This document shows, one piece after another, positions 1 through 7,175 of a stretch of DNA of 10,245 nucleotides (the first letter of the stretch is position 1; every line of letters begins with the position of its first letter). The DNA is from JAIEPW01 sp964406035 (GTDB lineage Bacteria > Acidobacteriota > Terriglobia > Bryobacterales > Bryobacteraceae). The notes beneath the pieces were generated by a model. The model saw nothing but the letters and a program-made list of their open reading frames with translations. It was not told where the DNA came from and did no database searches. The position numbers were made by a program, and so were the translations under genes. The stretch covers positions 1 through 10,245 of the forward strand of contig CAYOQB010000180.1 in the NCBI GenBank assembly GCA_964406035.1, written 5' to 3'.

Positions 1-1
1 A

Positions 2-508
2 TCAGCGTGCGTCCTCCCGCTGCGCCATCACGATCGCACCGACGATCGCCACCAGCAGCAGCACGCTGGCGATCTCGAACGGCAGCAGATACTCGCCGAA
101 CAGCGACTGCGCGATCTGTTGCACGTTGCCGGTGGCGGTCTCGGCGGCGGTGCGCGGCGCCGGCAGCCGGATGCCTTCCTCCAGGCTGCGCGCGAGTCCC
201 GCCGCTAGCAGCAACACCCCGGCGAGCGCAATTGGCCAGCGCTTGCGCAGTTGGCGCTCCCGCGCGGCGGCTTCCAGATTCACCAGCATGATCACGAACA
301 GGAACAGGACCATGATCCCGCCCACGTAAAGCACGATCTGCGCTGCGAACAGAAATTCCGCCTGTTGCATCAGAAACAGGCCCGCGGTCCCCAGCAGGCT
401 GGAGATCAGCCATACGGCGCAATGCACCGCGCTGCGCATGGTCACCGCCAGCAGCGCTCCGGCAACCGTCAGCAGAGCGAACGCATAAAACAAGAACGTG
501 TCCAACAT
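2..508 (-). CDS. nuoJ: NADH-quinone oxidoreductase subunit J (complex I membrane subunit)
   Basis: Membrane-arm subunit of respiratory complex I, which helps link quinone reduction to proton translocation in the cytoplasmic membrane. The 168-residue product has about five hydrophobic helices (roughly residues 3-24, 28-48, 52-77, 91-108 and 140-161). The third contains the family signature LYVGGIMVLFLFVIMLVN (residues 60-77), the helix known for its pi-bulge in complex I. I chose the ATG at 506-508 because the frame stays open further upstream only as a shadow of nuoI; from this ATG the product starts directly in the first membrane helix. The start overlaps the nuoI stop by one base (TGATG), which points to translational coupling, and I see no good Shine-Dalgarno sequence. 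The stop lies at the very edge of the window, so nuoK and the rest of the membrane arm, if linked, lie beyond it. Confidence 0.92.
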   Translation of the reverse strand: MLDTFLFYAFALLTVAGALLAVTMRSAVHCAVWLISSLLGTAGLFLMQQAEFLFAAQIVLYVGGIMVLFLFVIMLVNLEAAARERQLRKRWPIALAGVLLLAAGLARSLEEGIRLPAPRTAAETATGNVQQIAQSLFGEYLLPFEIASVLLLVAIVGAIVMAQREDAR

Positions 509-960
509 CAGCGGTAAGGCGAAGGCCGCGGCCCCTCCTCCAGCATCTGCCGGTCCCAGATCTGACCCTCGCGCGTGAAGCTGGCCAGCTCGAAGTCCTG
601 CGTCAATTCCAGCGCGTCCACCGGACAGGCGTCCTCGCACATGCCGCAGAACATGCAGCGCGAAAGATCGTAGGTGAACGTCGTCAGCTCCTTCCGCCGC
701 GTCTCCGGATTGCGGACGCTGCCCACCACGATCAGATTCTCCGGGCAGGCGATCGCGCACAGGTCGCACGCGATGCACAATGTCTCGCCGTTTTCCGGGT
801 TGATGTTCAGCCGCGGCGCGCCGCGGTAGCGCTCCGCCACGCGGGGGCGGTCCTCCGGATACTGCTCGGTATTGATGTTCTTCGGATGCTGGGTGCGGAA
901 GGTCACCAGCATGCCCCGAATCAGGTCGATCAGCAGGAACCGGCGAAGCCATCGGGGCAT
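508..960 (-). CDS. nuoI: NADH-quinone oxidoreductase subunit I (2x[4Fe-4S] ferredoxin-like)
   Basis: Peripheral-arm subunit that carries clusters N6a and N6b and passes electrons towards NuoB/N2. The 150-residue protein has two complete CxxCxxCxxxCP motifs, with cysteines at 62, 65, 68, 72 and 102, 105, 108, 112. The N-terminal amphipathic segment LIDLIRGMLVTFRT fits the membrane-facing helix of the family. Start ATG overlaps the nuoD stop (TGATG) and is preceded by a strong GGGGGAGGTGG ribosome-binding sequence at 968-978, inside the end of nuoD, with 9 bases from GGAGGT to the ATG. Length is normal for the shorter bacterial NuoI proteins. In the usual operon nuoH lies between nuoD and nuoI; here there is no room for it. 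Confidence 0.97.
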   Translation of the reverse strand: MPRWLRRFLLIDLIRGMLVTFRTQHPKNINTEQYPEDRPRVAERYRGAPRLNINPENGETLCIACDLCAIACPENLIVVGSVRNPETRRKELTTFTYDLSRCMFCGMCEDACPVDALELTQDFELASFTREGQIWDRQMLEEGPRPSPYR

Positions 961-2069
961 CAGCGATCCACCTCCCCCAGCACGATGTCTATGGTTCCGA
1001 TGATCGCCACCACGTCCGCTACCAGCGAGCCCTTGGCCATCACTTCCAGCGCCTGCAGATTCAGGAATGACGGCGGCCGCACCCGCACGCGATACGGGTG
1101 AATGCTGCCGTCGCTGACGATGAAATAGCCGAGTTCACCCTTCGGCGCTTCGATCGAAACGTACGCCTCTCCCGCCGGAGGCTTGATCACCTTCATGCCC
1201 TTGGCCATGATGGCGCCTTCCGGAATGCGCTCCACCGCCTGACGGATAATTCGCACGCTCTGCCGCATTTCCTCGATGCGCACCAGGTACCGGTCGAAGG
1301 TGTCCCCGCCGCTCCGTGTCGGGACCTCGAATTCGTACTGCTCGTAGCCCGAGTAGGGCTGTGCCTTGCGCAAATCCCAAGCCACGCCCGCCGCGCGCAG
1401 AACCGGACCCGTCACGCCGTAATCCTTGCACTGCTCCGCCGTCAGCACGCCGACCCCGATCAGACGGTCCCGCCAGATCGGATTCCCCGTCAACAGCGTC
1501 TCGTACTCGTCTATGTGCGCCGGAAACGTGTCGCAGAAGCGCTTCACCTGCTCTTCGAACCCGCTGTACGTTTCGTACTGCAACCCGCCGATGCGGAACG
1601 CGTGCGTAGTCAGGCGAGCCCCGCAGTAGTTCTCGAAAATGGTCAGGATCTCTTCCCGCTCCCGAAACGTGTAGAACAGCGGAGTGATCGCGCCGATATC
1701 CAGCGCGTGCGTTCCCAGCCACAACAGATGGCTGGCAATCCGGTTCAGCTCCGTCAGGATTACCCGGACTGCCTGCGCCCGGGGCGGCGCCTCCGCGCTC
1801 AGCAGTTTCTCCACCGCCAGGCAATATCCCAGCCCGTTCGAAACGGCGGAAATGTAATCCATGCGGTCGACATACGGCGCGAACTGCGCGTACGTCCGGT
1901 GTTCCGCGATCTTCTCCACGCCGCGATGCAGGTACCCGATCACGCACTCCGTGCCCATCACCTTTTCGCCGTCCAGCTTCAGGATCACCCGGAGCACGCC
2001 GTGCGTAGACGGATGCTGAGGTCCCATGTTCAGGACCAGTTCCTGCGCGTCTAGGAAAGTGTCGGCCAT
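960..2069 (-). CDS. nuoD: NADH-quinone oxidoreductase subunit D (49 kDa subunit)
   Basis: Peripheral-arm subunit of complex I derived from the [NiFe]-hydrogenase large subunit; with NuoB it forms the quinone-binding pocket. The 369-residue product opens with the signature GPQHPSTHGVLR at residues 16-27. His23 and Tyr72 are 49 residues apart, the same spacing as the quinone head-group ligands His38 and Tyr87 of the Thermus Nqo4 subunit. The C-terminus ends in IIGTIDIVLGEVDR, the usual family terminus. No nickel-binding CxxC pairs of hydrogenase type are present, as expected for NuoD rather than a hydrogenase. It begins five bases after the nuoC stop and its stop overlaps the nuoI ATG, so it sits in the middle of one operon. 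It is a stand-alone nuoD, not the fused nuoCD of enterobacteria. Confidence 0.97.
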   Translation of the reverse strand: MADTFLDAQELVLNMGPQHPSTHGVLRVILKLDGEKVMGTECVIGYLHRGVEKIAEHRTYAQFAPYVDRMDYISAVSNGLGYCLAVEKLLSAEAPPRAQAVRVILTELNRIASHLLWLGTHALDIGAITPLFYTFREREEILTIFENYCGARLTTHAFRIGGLQYETYSGFEEQVKRFCDTFPAHIDEYETLLTGNPIWRDRLIGVGVLTAEQCKDYGVTGPVLRAAGVAWDLRKAQPYSGYEQYEFEVPTRSGGDTFDRYLVRIEEMRQSVRIIRQAVERIPEGAIMAKGMKVIKPPAGEAYVSIEAPKGELGYFIVSDGSIHPYRVRVRPPSFLNLQALEVMAKGSLVADVVAIIGTIDIVLGEVDR

Positions 2070-2074
2070 CGGCT

Positions 2075-2629
2075 CTACTGCCCGCTCTCAATCCCCAGGT
2101 TGTCCTTCACCCATGCCTGATCCATGCCCAGAATCGAGGAATCCTTACGCAGCGGGAATCCGGTCCACTCGTCCGGCAGCAGGATGCGATGCAGCCCCGG
2201 ATGGCCGTCGAACACGATCCCGAACATGTCGTAGACCTCCCGCTCCAGCCAGTTGGCGCCGGTGAAGACCGCCGTCAAGCTGGGTACCCGGGACGCAGCG
2301 TGGGCCCTGGTTTTCACCCGGATCCGCTCGTTCCGGGCGTGGCTGTAGACGATGTAGATCAGCTCGAAACGCGCTTCCCGCGCAGGGTAATCCACGGCGG
2401 TGATGTCCACCAGCGCATCGAACGCCTCGGCATCTCTCAGGTGGCGGACCACGGCGGCCGCCGCCTCCGCCCGGCAGGTCACGAACGGCTGCCCCAAATA
2501 GAGAGACGTGTCCAGAACGTCTTCGGGAAACTGCTTTCTCAGGTTCTCCGGGAGATCGCCCGTCCAGGGCTGTGATTCCATGACAGCCGGTGGCTTTGGC
2601 GCGGCCTTGCTAGGCTGCTGGTCGGACAT
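2075..2629 (-). CDS. nuoC: NADH-quinone oxidoreductase subunit C (30 kDa subunit)
   Basis: Peripheral-arm structural subunit of complex I that packs against NuoD and NuoI. The family signature is clear: WLEREVYDMFGIVFDGHP at residues 127-144, then HRILLPDEWTGFPLRKD at 147-163. The product from the chosen ATG is 184 residues, with a proline/lysine-rich N-terminal tail before the domain starts near residue 25. The start is uncertain: the frame is open upstream to a TTG at 2707 and beyond, and another ATG lies at 2579-2581. I prefer the ATG at 2627-2629 because an extended -10-like element lies just upstream; no clear Shine-Dalgarno supports any choice. It is the first gene of the minus-strand nuo block here. 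nuoB, normally its upstream neighbour, is absent and the next gene is divergent. Confidence 0.9.
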   Translation of the reverse strand: MSDQQPSKAAPKPPAVMESQPWTGDLPENLRKQFPEDVLDTSLYLGQPFVTCRAEAAAAVVRHLRDAEAFDALVDITAVDYPAREARFELIYIVYSHARNERIRVKTRAHAASRVPSLTAVFTGANWLEREVYDMFGIVFDGHPGLHRILLPDEWTGFPLRKDSSILGMDQAWVKDNLGIESGQ

Positions 2630-2644
2630 GAGGTGTAAAACTGA

Positions 2645-2653
2645 ATTATCCCA
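2645..2653 (-). promoter_or_regulatory. Candidate extended -10 promoter element for nuoC
   Basis: On the minus strand the sequence reads TGG-GATAAT, an extended -10 (TGn plus a hexamer with one mismatch to TATAAT). It ends about 15 bases before the preferred nuoC ATG. No convincing -35 hexamer lies at the right distance, which is tolerated for extended -10 promoters. The implied leader is very short, around 9 bases. This is sequence matching only; the element fits nuoC being the first gene of its transcript. Confidence 0.3.
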
Positions 2654-2914
2654 TGCCGCGCCCCGGTCCCGAGCCTTTTGTGTTGAAGTGCGCCGTTTGC
2701 GGTCCAAACTGAGGCGCAGGGGGTTCGACAGCGTCGCCCGCCCGATGGAATCCCGGTCACGGATGTGGTACAGTTTGCCGCTCCACGGCGGCTCTCCCGC
2801 ATCCGGGACGCAAAATCCGCATGGTGGCGTATTATGCCACTTCCTGGAGGGCCGCGGGAAACGCCTTTTTTGAGTGAAATAACAAGCCTATTATCAATAA
2901 CTTACGATTGGTGT

Positions 2915-2950
2915 ACGCGGACGCTGTACTTCACTTCTCTAGGTCCGCGT
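2915..2950. repeat. 8-bp perfect inverted repeat flanking the -35 region (possible operator)
   Basis: ACGCGGAC at 2915-2922 is perfectly complementary in reverse to GTCCGCGT at 2943-2950, with a 20-base spacer. The arms straddle the candidate -35 hexamer, and the right arm abuts the extended -10 (TGC-GATACT) of the plus-strand gene. That geometry would suit a dimeric regulator bound at two half-sites, or a stem-loop if transcribed. The symmetry is seen directly; the operator role is inference. Confidence 0.4.
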
Positions 2951-2958
2951 GCGATACT
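2930..2958 (+). promoter_or_regulatory. Candidate promoter for the ATP-grasp-like gene
   Basis: TTCACT (2930-2935), a 17-base spacer, then GATACT (2953-2958) preceded by TGC, giving an extended -10. Each hexamer matches the consensus at four of six positions. Transcription would start near 2965, leaving about 18 bases before the ATG at 2983, with a weak purine-rich AGAAAG in that leader. This supports 2983 over the in-frame TTG at 2908, which lies upstream of the promoter. Confidence 0.35.
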
Positions 2959-2982
2959 GCCTTTAGAAAGACCAATCAAGCA

Positions 2983-4338
2983 ATGACGCAGTTGGGCGAG
3001 GCAGTAGCCCGCTACCACAAGCTCATCGAATCCGGCGACTATCGCGATCTCGCCTGGGCGGCCGAGTTGGAGTCCCAAATCAAGGGTTCCAGCCTGACCG
3101 GCGGCGGCCGCATGGTCTCCCCCGTGCTCCGTCCGCACTTCCTCTCGCGGCGCCAGTACGACAACCTGGTGAAGGCCGCCGAGTCATTGCATGCCGCCAT
3201 CAGCCGCATGGAAAAGATGGTGCTGCAGGCGCCGCAGTTGATGACCCGCATGCAACTGCTGCCCGCCGAAAAGATGCTAGCGGCTCTGGATCCCGGCTAT
3301 TCGTACCCCTTCGTCACCTCTCTGCTCGATACGCACCTGAACAATGGGACCTTGCGGTTCGTCGAGCACACCGCCGAAACGCCCGCCGGCGTGATCTACG
3401 GAGAAGCCATCGCCGACCTGTTTTACGAAGCACCCCCGGTTCGCGAGTTCCGCAAGAAGTATAAGCTCAGCAAGCTCGGCAGCTTGAAGTACCTGCTGCA
3501 GGCCATGCTCAAGTCCTACCGCGACTTCGGCCATACCAAGGAGAAGCCGCACATCGCCATCCTGGAGTTCCGCGCTCCCTTCCAGAAGGCCAATACCAGC
3601 GAGTTCGCCGCGCTGGCCAAGTTTTTCACCGAGAATGGCTGTCCCACGCAAATCGTTTCGCCGGACCAACTGGAATATCGCAACGGCGTCCTCCGCCACG
3701 GCGATTTCACCATCGACCTCATCTATCGCAAGCTCAAGGTGCAGGAGTTCCTGGTCCGCTATGACCTGAGCCACGCCCTGGTGCGCGCCTACAAGGATCG
3801 CGCCGTGTGCATCGTGAACAGCTTCCGGTCGGAGCTGGCGCAAAAGAAGGCCATGTTCGACCTGCTGACCGATTCCGCCGTGACCGCGCAGTTCCCCGCG
3901 GCGGAAAAGAAGGCCATCCGCGAGTTCATTCCCTGGACCCGCCTGGTGACCGCCGCCAAGACGACGCACGGCGACCAGTCCATTGATCTCCCGGATTTCA
4001 TTCTTAAGAATCGCGAGAAGCTGGTGATGAAGCCCAACGACGACACCGGCGAACTGCCCGTGTTCCGCGGTCCCGACATGGACGATACCGCCTGGGAACG
4101 GGCGCTGCGGCAAGCCATGCGGTCGCCTTACGTCGTGCAGGAAATGGTGGAGACGCACCGCGCCGTGTTCCCGCTCTACCAGTGGGGCCACCTCGAGTAC
4201 AAGGAACTCGGAATCGACGTGCACCCGCACTCGTTCCTGGGCAAGGTGCACGGGGCATCCACGTGGCTGTCGGCGCCGTCAGGCGGATTCTCGACGGTAA
4301 CGGGCCTCGCGCCCACCTTCATCCTCGAAGGCAAGTGA
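2983..4338 (+). CDS. Circularly permuted ATP-grasp-like protein
   Basis: Uncharacterised 451-residue cytosolic-looking protein with no signal peptide or membrane segment. Three stretches resemble the circularly permuted ATP-grasp group (glutathionylspermidine-synthase-like ligases): DFTIDLIYRKL at 241-251, CIVNSFRSELAQKKAMFDLLTD at 276-297 (the usual 'N-P/S-F..L..KK..F.LLTD' helix), and LVMKPNDDTG at 347-356 followed by PYVVQEMV at 382-389. The C-terminus GGFSTVTGLAPTFIL is also typical. The segment after KPNDD normally reads YGGxGV; here it reads TGELPVF, so the glycine-rich nucleotide loop is degenerate and catalytic activity is uncertain. The substrate cannot be inferred. The gene stands alone, has its own candidate promoter and inverted repeat, and overlaps the convergent hydrolase gene by 60 bases. 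ATG 2983 was preferred over TTG 2908 because the added 25 residues look non-conserved. Confidence 0.78.
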   Translation: MTQLGEAVARYHKLIESGDYRDLAWAAELESQIKGSSLTGGGRMVSPVLRPHFLSRRQYDNLVKAAESLHAAISRMEKMVLQAPQLMTRMQLLPAEKMLAALDPGYSYPFVTSLLDTHLNNGTLRFVEHTAETPAGVIYGEAIADLFYEAPPVREFRKKYKLSKLGSLKYLLQAMLKSYRDFGHTKEKPHIAILEFRAPFQKANTSEFAALAKFFTENGCPTQIVSPDQLEYRNGVLRHGDFTIDLIYRKLKVQEFLVRYDLSHALVRAYKDRAVCIVNSFRSELAQKKAMFDLLTDSAVTAQFPAAEKKAIREFIPWTRLVTAAKTTHGDQSIDLPDFILKNREKLVMKPNDDTGELPVFRGPDMDDTAWERALRQAMRSPYVVQEMVETHRAVFPLYQWGHLEYKELGIDVHPHSFLGKVHGASTWLSAPSGGFSTVTGLAPTFILEGK

Positions 4339-5265
4339 TTCTCCCGAAAACGCGCGGCGCAACTCCCGCGCCGCCACATCGATCGCCGCTCGCGCGGCCG
4401 GCGTATTCCAAAGCGCGTCCAACAAGACAAAATCGTGCATCGTCCCGAGAAACCGGACCGCCGCCACCGGAACGCCCGCGTCGCTCAGCCGCTCGGCATA
4501 AGCTTCGCCTTCGTCGCGCAACACGTCGTTCTCAGCCGTGATCACCGTTGCCGGGGGCAAGCCGCGCAGCATCTCGGGATCGGCCCGCAGCGGGCTCACC
4601 ATCCAGGAGTCGCGGTTCCCCGGCGGCGTGTAGGCATCCCAGAACCACTGCATCGATGCGCGGGTCAGCCAGGGTCCGTTCTCGAATTCCTGGTAGGACC
4701 CGCTGTCCATCGCCGCGTCCGTCACCGGGTAGAACAGCACCTGGCTGAGCAGCCGCGGACCGCCCCGCTGCCGCGCCACCATCGCGACCACCGCGGCCAT
4801 GTTGCCTCCCGCGCTGTCGCCGGCGATCGCCATTCGCGTCCCATCCACCTTCAACTCCGCCGCGTGCCCCGCCACGTAAAGTGCGGCTTCATACGTTTGC
4901 TCGATCTGGTGCGGGAAGCCCTTCTCCGGCGTGCGATCGTATTCGATGAAGACCACCGTCGCGCCGGCGGCATCGGCCAGCGTCCGGGCCAGCCGCTGGT
5001 GTGTCCCGAAGCTGCCCAGCATCCAGCCGCCCCCGTGGCAGTACAACACCACCGGCGTTGCCGAGCTGTCGCCCGCCGGACGCACCAGCCTCAAGTGCGG
5101 GCCGCCGTGTACTTTGGCCGTTTCTGCCTCGACCTCCGGATCGCGGTCGCGCTGCGCGTTTTCCAACAGATCGCGAGCCTGTGCGGGCGTCAGCTCGTGG
5201 AGCGGCGGTCCGCCCTTCGCCGCCACCTCATTCAGAAACTGCTGGGTAACCGGGTCGAGTCGCAT
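4279..5265 (-). CDS. Alpha/beta hydrolase, Aes/HSL-type esterase
   Basis: A 328-residue carboxylester hydrolase of the hormone-sensitive-lipase/Aes group (abhydrolase_3). The oxyanion-hole motif HGGGW is at residues 77-81, the nucleophile elbow GDSAGG at 149-154 with Ser151, the acid at Asp247 (AENDVLRDEG) and the base at His277 (GTMHDF), so the catalytic triad is complete. The N-terminal cap region (MRLDPVTQQFLNEVA) is typical of the family and supports the ATG at 5263-5265. No signal peptide is visible, so it is probably cytosolic; the natural substrate is unknown. The recognisable fold ends near residue 308. The last 20 residues are charged and are encoded opposite the conserved C-terminal codons of the convergent ATP-grasp-like gene, suggesting a 3' extension. 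It follows uvrC on the same strand with a 60-base gap. Confidence 0.9.
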   Translation of the reverse strand: MRLDPVTQQFLNEVAAKGGPPLHELTPAQARDLLENAQRDRDPEVEAETAKVHGGPHLRLVRPAGDSSATPVVLYCHGGGWMLGSFGTHQRLARTLADAAGATVVFIEYDRTPEKGFPHQIEQTYEAALYVAGHAAELKVDGTRMAIAGDSAGGNMAAVVAMVARQRGGPRLLSQVLFYPVTDAAMDSGSYQEFENGPWLTRASMQWFWDAYTPPGNRDSWMVSPLRADPEMLRGLPPATVITAENDVLRDEGEAYAERLSDAGVPVAAVRFLGTMHDFVLLDALWNTPAARAAIDVAARELRRAFSGESLAFEDEGGREARYRRESA

Positions 5266-5291
5266 GGTCCAGCGTAGGGCTAACCAGCGTA

Positions 5292-5321
5292 GCGCCGCGT
5301 CCCGCGAACGCGGTATGGCGC
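5292..5321 (-). terminator. Stem-loop just after the uvrC stop (weak terminator candidate)
   Basis: Outer arms GCGCC (5292-5296) and GGCGC (5317-5321) enclose an inner hairpin CCGCGAACGCGG (5302-5313). It lies four bases after the uvrC stop on the minus strand. There is no U-tract after the stem, so intrinsic termination is doubtful and the downstream hydrolase may be read through. The symmetry itself is certain. Confidence 0.25.
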
Positions 5322-5325
5322 CGCT

Positions 5326-7140
5326 TCAATCCAGAATGGGAAACAAAGGTTTGGCGAAGTGGTCGCGGATCCGCCGGGCCGTCGCCCGCCCGGCAACCTC
5401 GATCAGCTCGCTTTCCGTGGCGCCTTTCACCCGCTCCAGGCTGCCGAAATGCTTCAACAGCTTCTGCACGGAGCGCTCGCCCACGCCCGGCACCTCCGCC
5501 AGTTCGCTGGTCATCCGTGAAGCGTTGCGGCGGGTGCGATGAAACGTCACCGCGAAGCGATGCGCTTCATCGCGTACTTGCTGCGCCAGGTGCAGCACCG
5601 GCGAGAACTTGTCAAGGATCACCGGCTCGTCTTCCTGCCCGTATACGTAGATCCACTCCTCCCGCTTCGCAATGGATGCCAGCGGCTGGTTGGTGATCCC
5701 CAGCGCTTCCAGCGCCTCCGCGGCCGCATGCAATTGTCCCAGCCCGCCGTCCACCAGCACCAGCCCCGGCATCGGTGATCCCTCTTCCTTCAGCCGCCCA
5801 TACCGCCGCGTGATCACTTCCCGCATCGACGCGAAGTCGTCGTTGCCCTCCACCGTGCGGATCACGAACTTGCGGTAATCGGCTTTCTTCATCCGGCCGT
5901 CTTCCCACACCACCATGCTGGCTACCTTGTCGGTGCCCTGAATGTGCGAAATGTCAAAGCATTCGATCCGCTTCGGCGCGTTCTCCAGATTCAGCGCATC
6001 GCGCAGCGCTTCCTGAATCGCCTTGGAGGACGGTTTCAGCACCCGGAAGCGCTGCTCGAAACTGTGCTTTGCGTTGGTCTGCACCAGGTCCAGCATCGCC
6101 TTCTTCTGCCCGCGCTGCGGCGTGTGGATCTCCACCTTGCGGCCGCGCCGCTCGCTCAGCAGTTCCTCCAGCGCCTCCCGATCCTCGAAATCCACCGGCG
6201 CGTGGATCAGCGCTGGTATGTACTTCTCGTCCAGGTACACCTGCTTCACCAGCGCGGAGAAGAACTCCTGCGGATCCCATTCCTGCTGATCCTCGAAGAA
6301 GAATTCGCGCCGGTCCACGATATGCCCGCGCCGCAGGTGAAACAGGTTCACGGCCACGAATGGAGGTTCGGCGTGGTAGGCGAAGATGTCCGTGTTGTTG
6401 TCCTCGGCCGCGGCCATCTTCTGCTTCTGATCCAGCTCCTCCACTGTCGCGATCAGGTCCCGCAGGGATGCGGCTTCCTCGAAGCGGGTGTTCGCCGCCG
6501 CGTCCTCCATGCGCGCCCGCAGGTCCCGGATCAGCTCCCGTGTGCGCCCCTCCAGGAACATCCGGACATTCTCCACCGCCTTTGCATACTGCTCATCAGT
6601 GGTCAGGCCGCTGACGCAGGGACCCCAGCAGCGGTGGATGTGGAACTCCAGGCAGGGATGCGTATGCTTCCGGTTGAAGTCGATCTTGCAGGAAGGAACC
6701 CGGAAGTAGCGATGGATCAGGTGCACCAGACGGTGCGCCAGGTTGCCCGGAAAATACGGCCCGTAGTAGCTGGATCCGTCTTTCCGCAGCCGCCGCGTCA
6801 CGTACACGCGAGGATACTTCTCGCCGGTCATTTTGATGTACGGATAGGTCTTGTCATCGCGCAGCAGGATGTTGAAGCGCGGCTTCCACTGCTTGATCAG
6901 GTTGTTCTCGAGCGCCAGCGCTTCCTTCTCGTTGTCCACCTGAATGAAGTCGATGTCGCTCGCTTCGCGAATCAGCGACCCGGTCTTGGCGTCCGCCAGG
7001 CGATCGTCGTTGAAGTAGCTCCTCACCCGGCTTCGCAGGTTCTTCGCCTTGCCGACATACAACACCCCGCCATTCGCGTCCTTGTACAGGTACACGCCGG
7101 GCAACAGCGGTAGGGAAGCGGCTTTTTCGCGAAGGTCCAT
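5326..7140 (-). CDS. uvrC: UvrABC system protein C (excinuclease subunit)
   Basis: Dual-incision endonuclease of nucleotide excision repair, recruited to damage by UvrA/UvrB. The 604-residue protein is full length. The N-terminal GIY-YIG-type nuclease spans about residues 12-92 (GVY at 15-17, LYVGKAKNLRSRV at 27-39, LENNLIKQWKPRFN at 77-90) and cuts 3' of the lesion. Cysteines 151, 163, 171 and 175 have the 12/8/4 spacing of the [4Fe-4S] ligands reported for E. coli UvrC. The UVR segment that contacts UvrB lies near 205-236. The RNase H-like domain for the 5' cut follows, with Asp396 (FDISH), Asp464 (LVDGG) and His527 (DEAHRF) matching the E. coli triad. A tandem helix-hairpin-helix DNA-binding region occupies about 545-598. 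Start ATG 7138-7140 places the nuclease at the usual distance from the N-terminus. It is transcribed divergently from the TPR gene. Confidence 0.98.
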   Translation of the reverse strand: MDLREKAASLPLLPGVYLYKDANGGVLYVGKAKNLRSRVRSYFNDDRLADAKTGSLIREASDIDFIQVDNEKEALALENNLIKQWKPRFNILLRDDKTYPYIKMTGEKYPRVYVTRRLRKDGSSYYGPYFPGNLAHRLVHLIHRYFRVPSCKIDFNRKHTHPCLEFHIHRCWGPCVSGLTTDEQYAKAVENVRMFLEGRTRELIRDLRARMEDAAANTRFEEAASLRDLIATVEELDQKQKMAAAEDNNTDIFAYHAEPPFVAVNLFHLRRGHIVDRREFFFEDQQEWDPQEFFSALVKQVYLDEKYIPALIHAPVDFEDREALEELLSERRGRKVEIHTPQRGQKKAMLDLVQTNAKHSFEQRFRVLKPSSKAIQEALRDALNLENAPKRIECFDISHIQGTDKVASMVVWEDGRMKKADYRKFVIRTVEGNDDFASMREVITRRYGRLKEEGSPMPGLVLVDGGLGQLHAAAEALEALGITNQPLASIAKREEWIYVYGQEDEPVILDKFSPVLHLAQQVRDEAHRFAVTFHRTRRNASRMTSELAEVPGVGERSVQKLLKHFGSLERVKGATESELIEVAGRATARRIRDHFAKPLFPILD

Positions 7141-7175
7141 GCGGATCGGGCGTGCGGAGCGGGTTTCGATTTATT

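Larger units (their letters stand above)
2630..2982. other. Divergent intergenic region between nuoC and the ATP-grasp-like gene
   Basis: A 353-base stretch without a gene I can support. The half next to nuoC is GC-rich; the half next to the plus-strand gene is AT-richer and holds the promoter candidate and inverted repeat listed separately. It also contains a small hairpin (GTGGC at 2824-2828 with GCCAC at 2836-2840) and a run of six T at 2866-2871. The nearest stem to the T-run is only three to four pairs, so I do not call a terminator. No tRNA or other RNA gene was recognised. Confidence 0.6.

Noticed and set aside
1098..2054. Long plus-strand open frame opposite nuoD (318 codons)
   Set aside because: Fully antisense to the well-supported nuoD; composition is rich in Arg/His/Gln as expected of a complement-frame shadow in GC-rich DNA, with no recognisable domain.
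2719..2740. GGGTTCGA stretch resembling a tRNA T-loop
   Set aside because: No matching T-stem, acceptor stem or anticodon arm can be built around it on either strand.
2824..2871. Hairpin followed at a distance by six T, as an intrinsic terminator
   Set aside because: The GTGGC/GCCAC stem ends 25 bases before the T-run and the stem adjacent to the T-run has only three or four pairs; no plus-strand gene upstream needs it.
2708..2884. Long N-terminal extension of nuoC in the upstream open frame
   Set aside because: The frame is open to about 2884, but the added residues are basic, show no NuoC or NuoB similarity and have no start with a ribosome-binding site; openness is explained by high GC.
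2765..2986. Small plus-strand frame (73 codons, GTG start) whose stop overlaps the ATP-grasp-like ATG as ATGA
   Set aside because: The overlap looks like coupling, but there is no ribosome-binding site or recognisable domain, and the best promoter and inverted repeat lie inside it; probably chance.
3277..4251. Long minus-strand open frame opposite the ATP-grasp-like gene (324 codons)
   Set aside because: Shadow frame; the plus strand has the domain motifs, promoter and natural codon pattern.
5944..7113. Long plus-strand open frame opposite uvrC (389 codons)
   Set aside because: Antisense shadow of a complete uvrC; no domain recognised.
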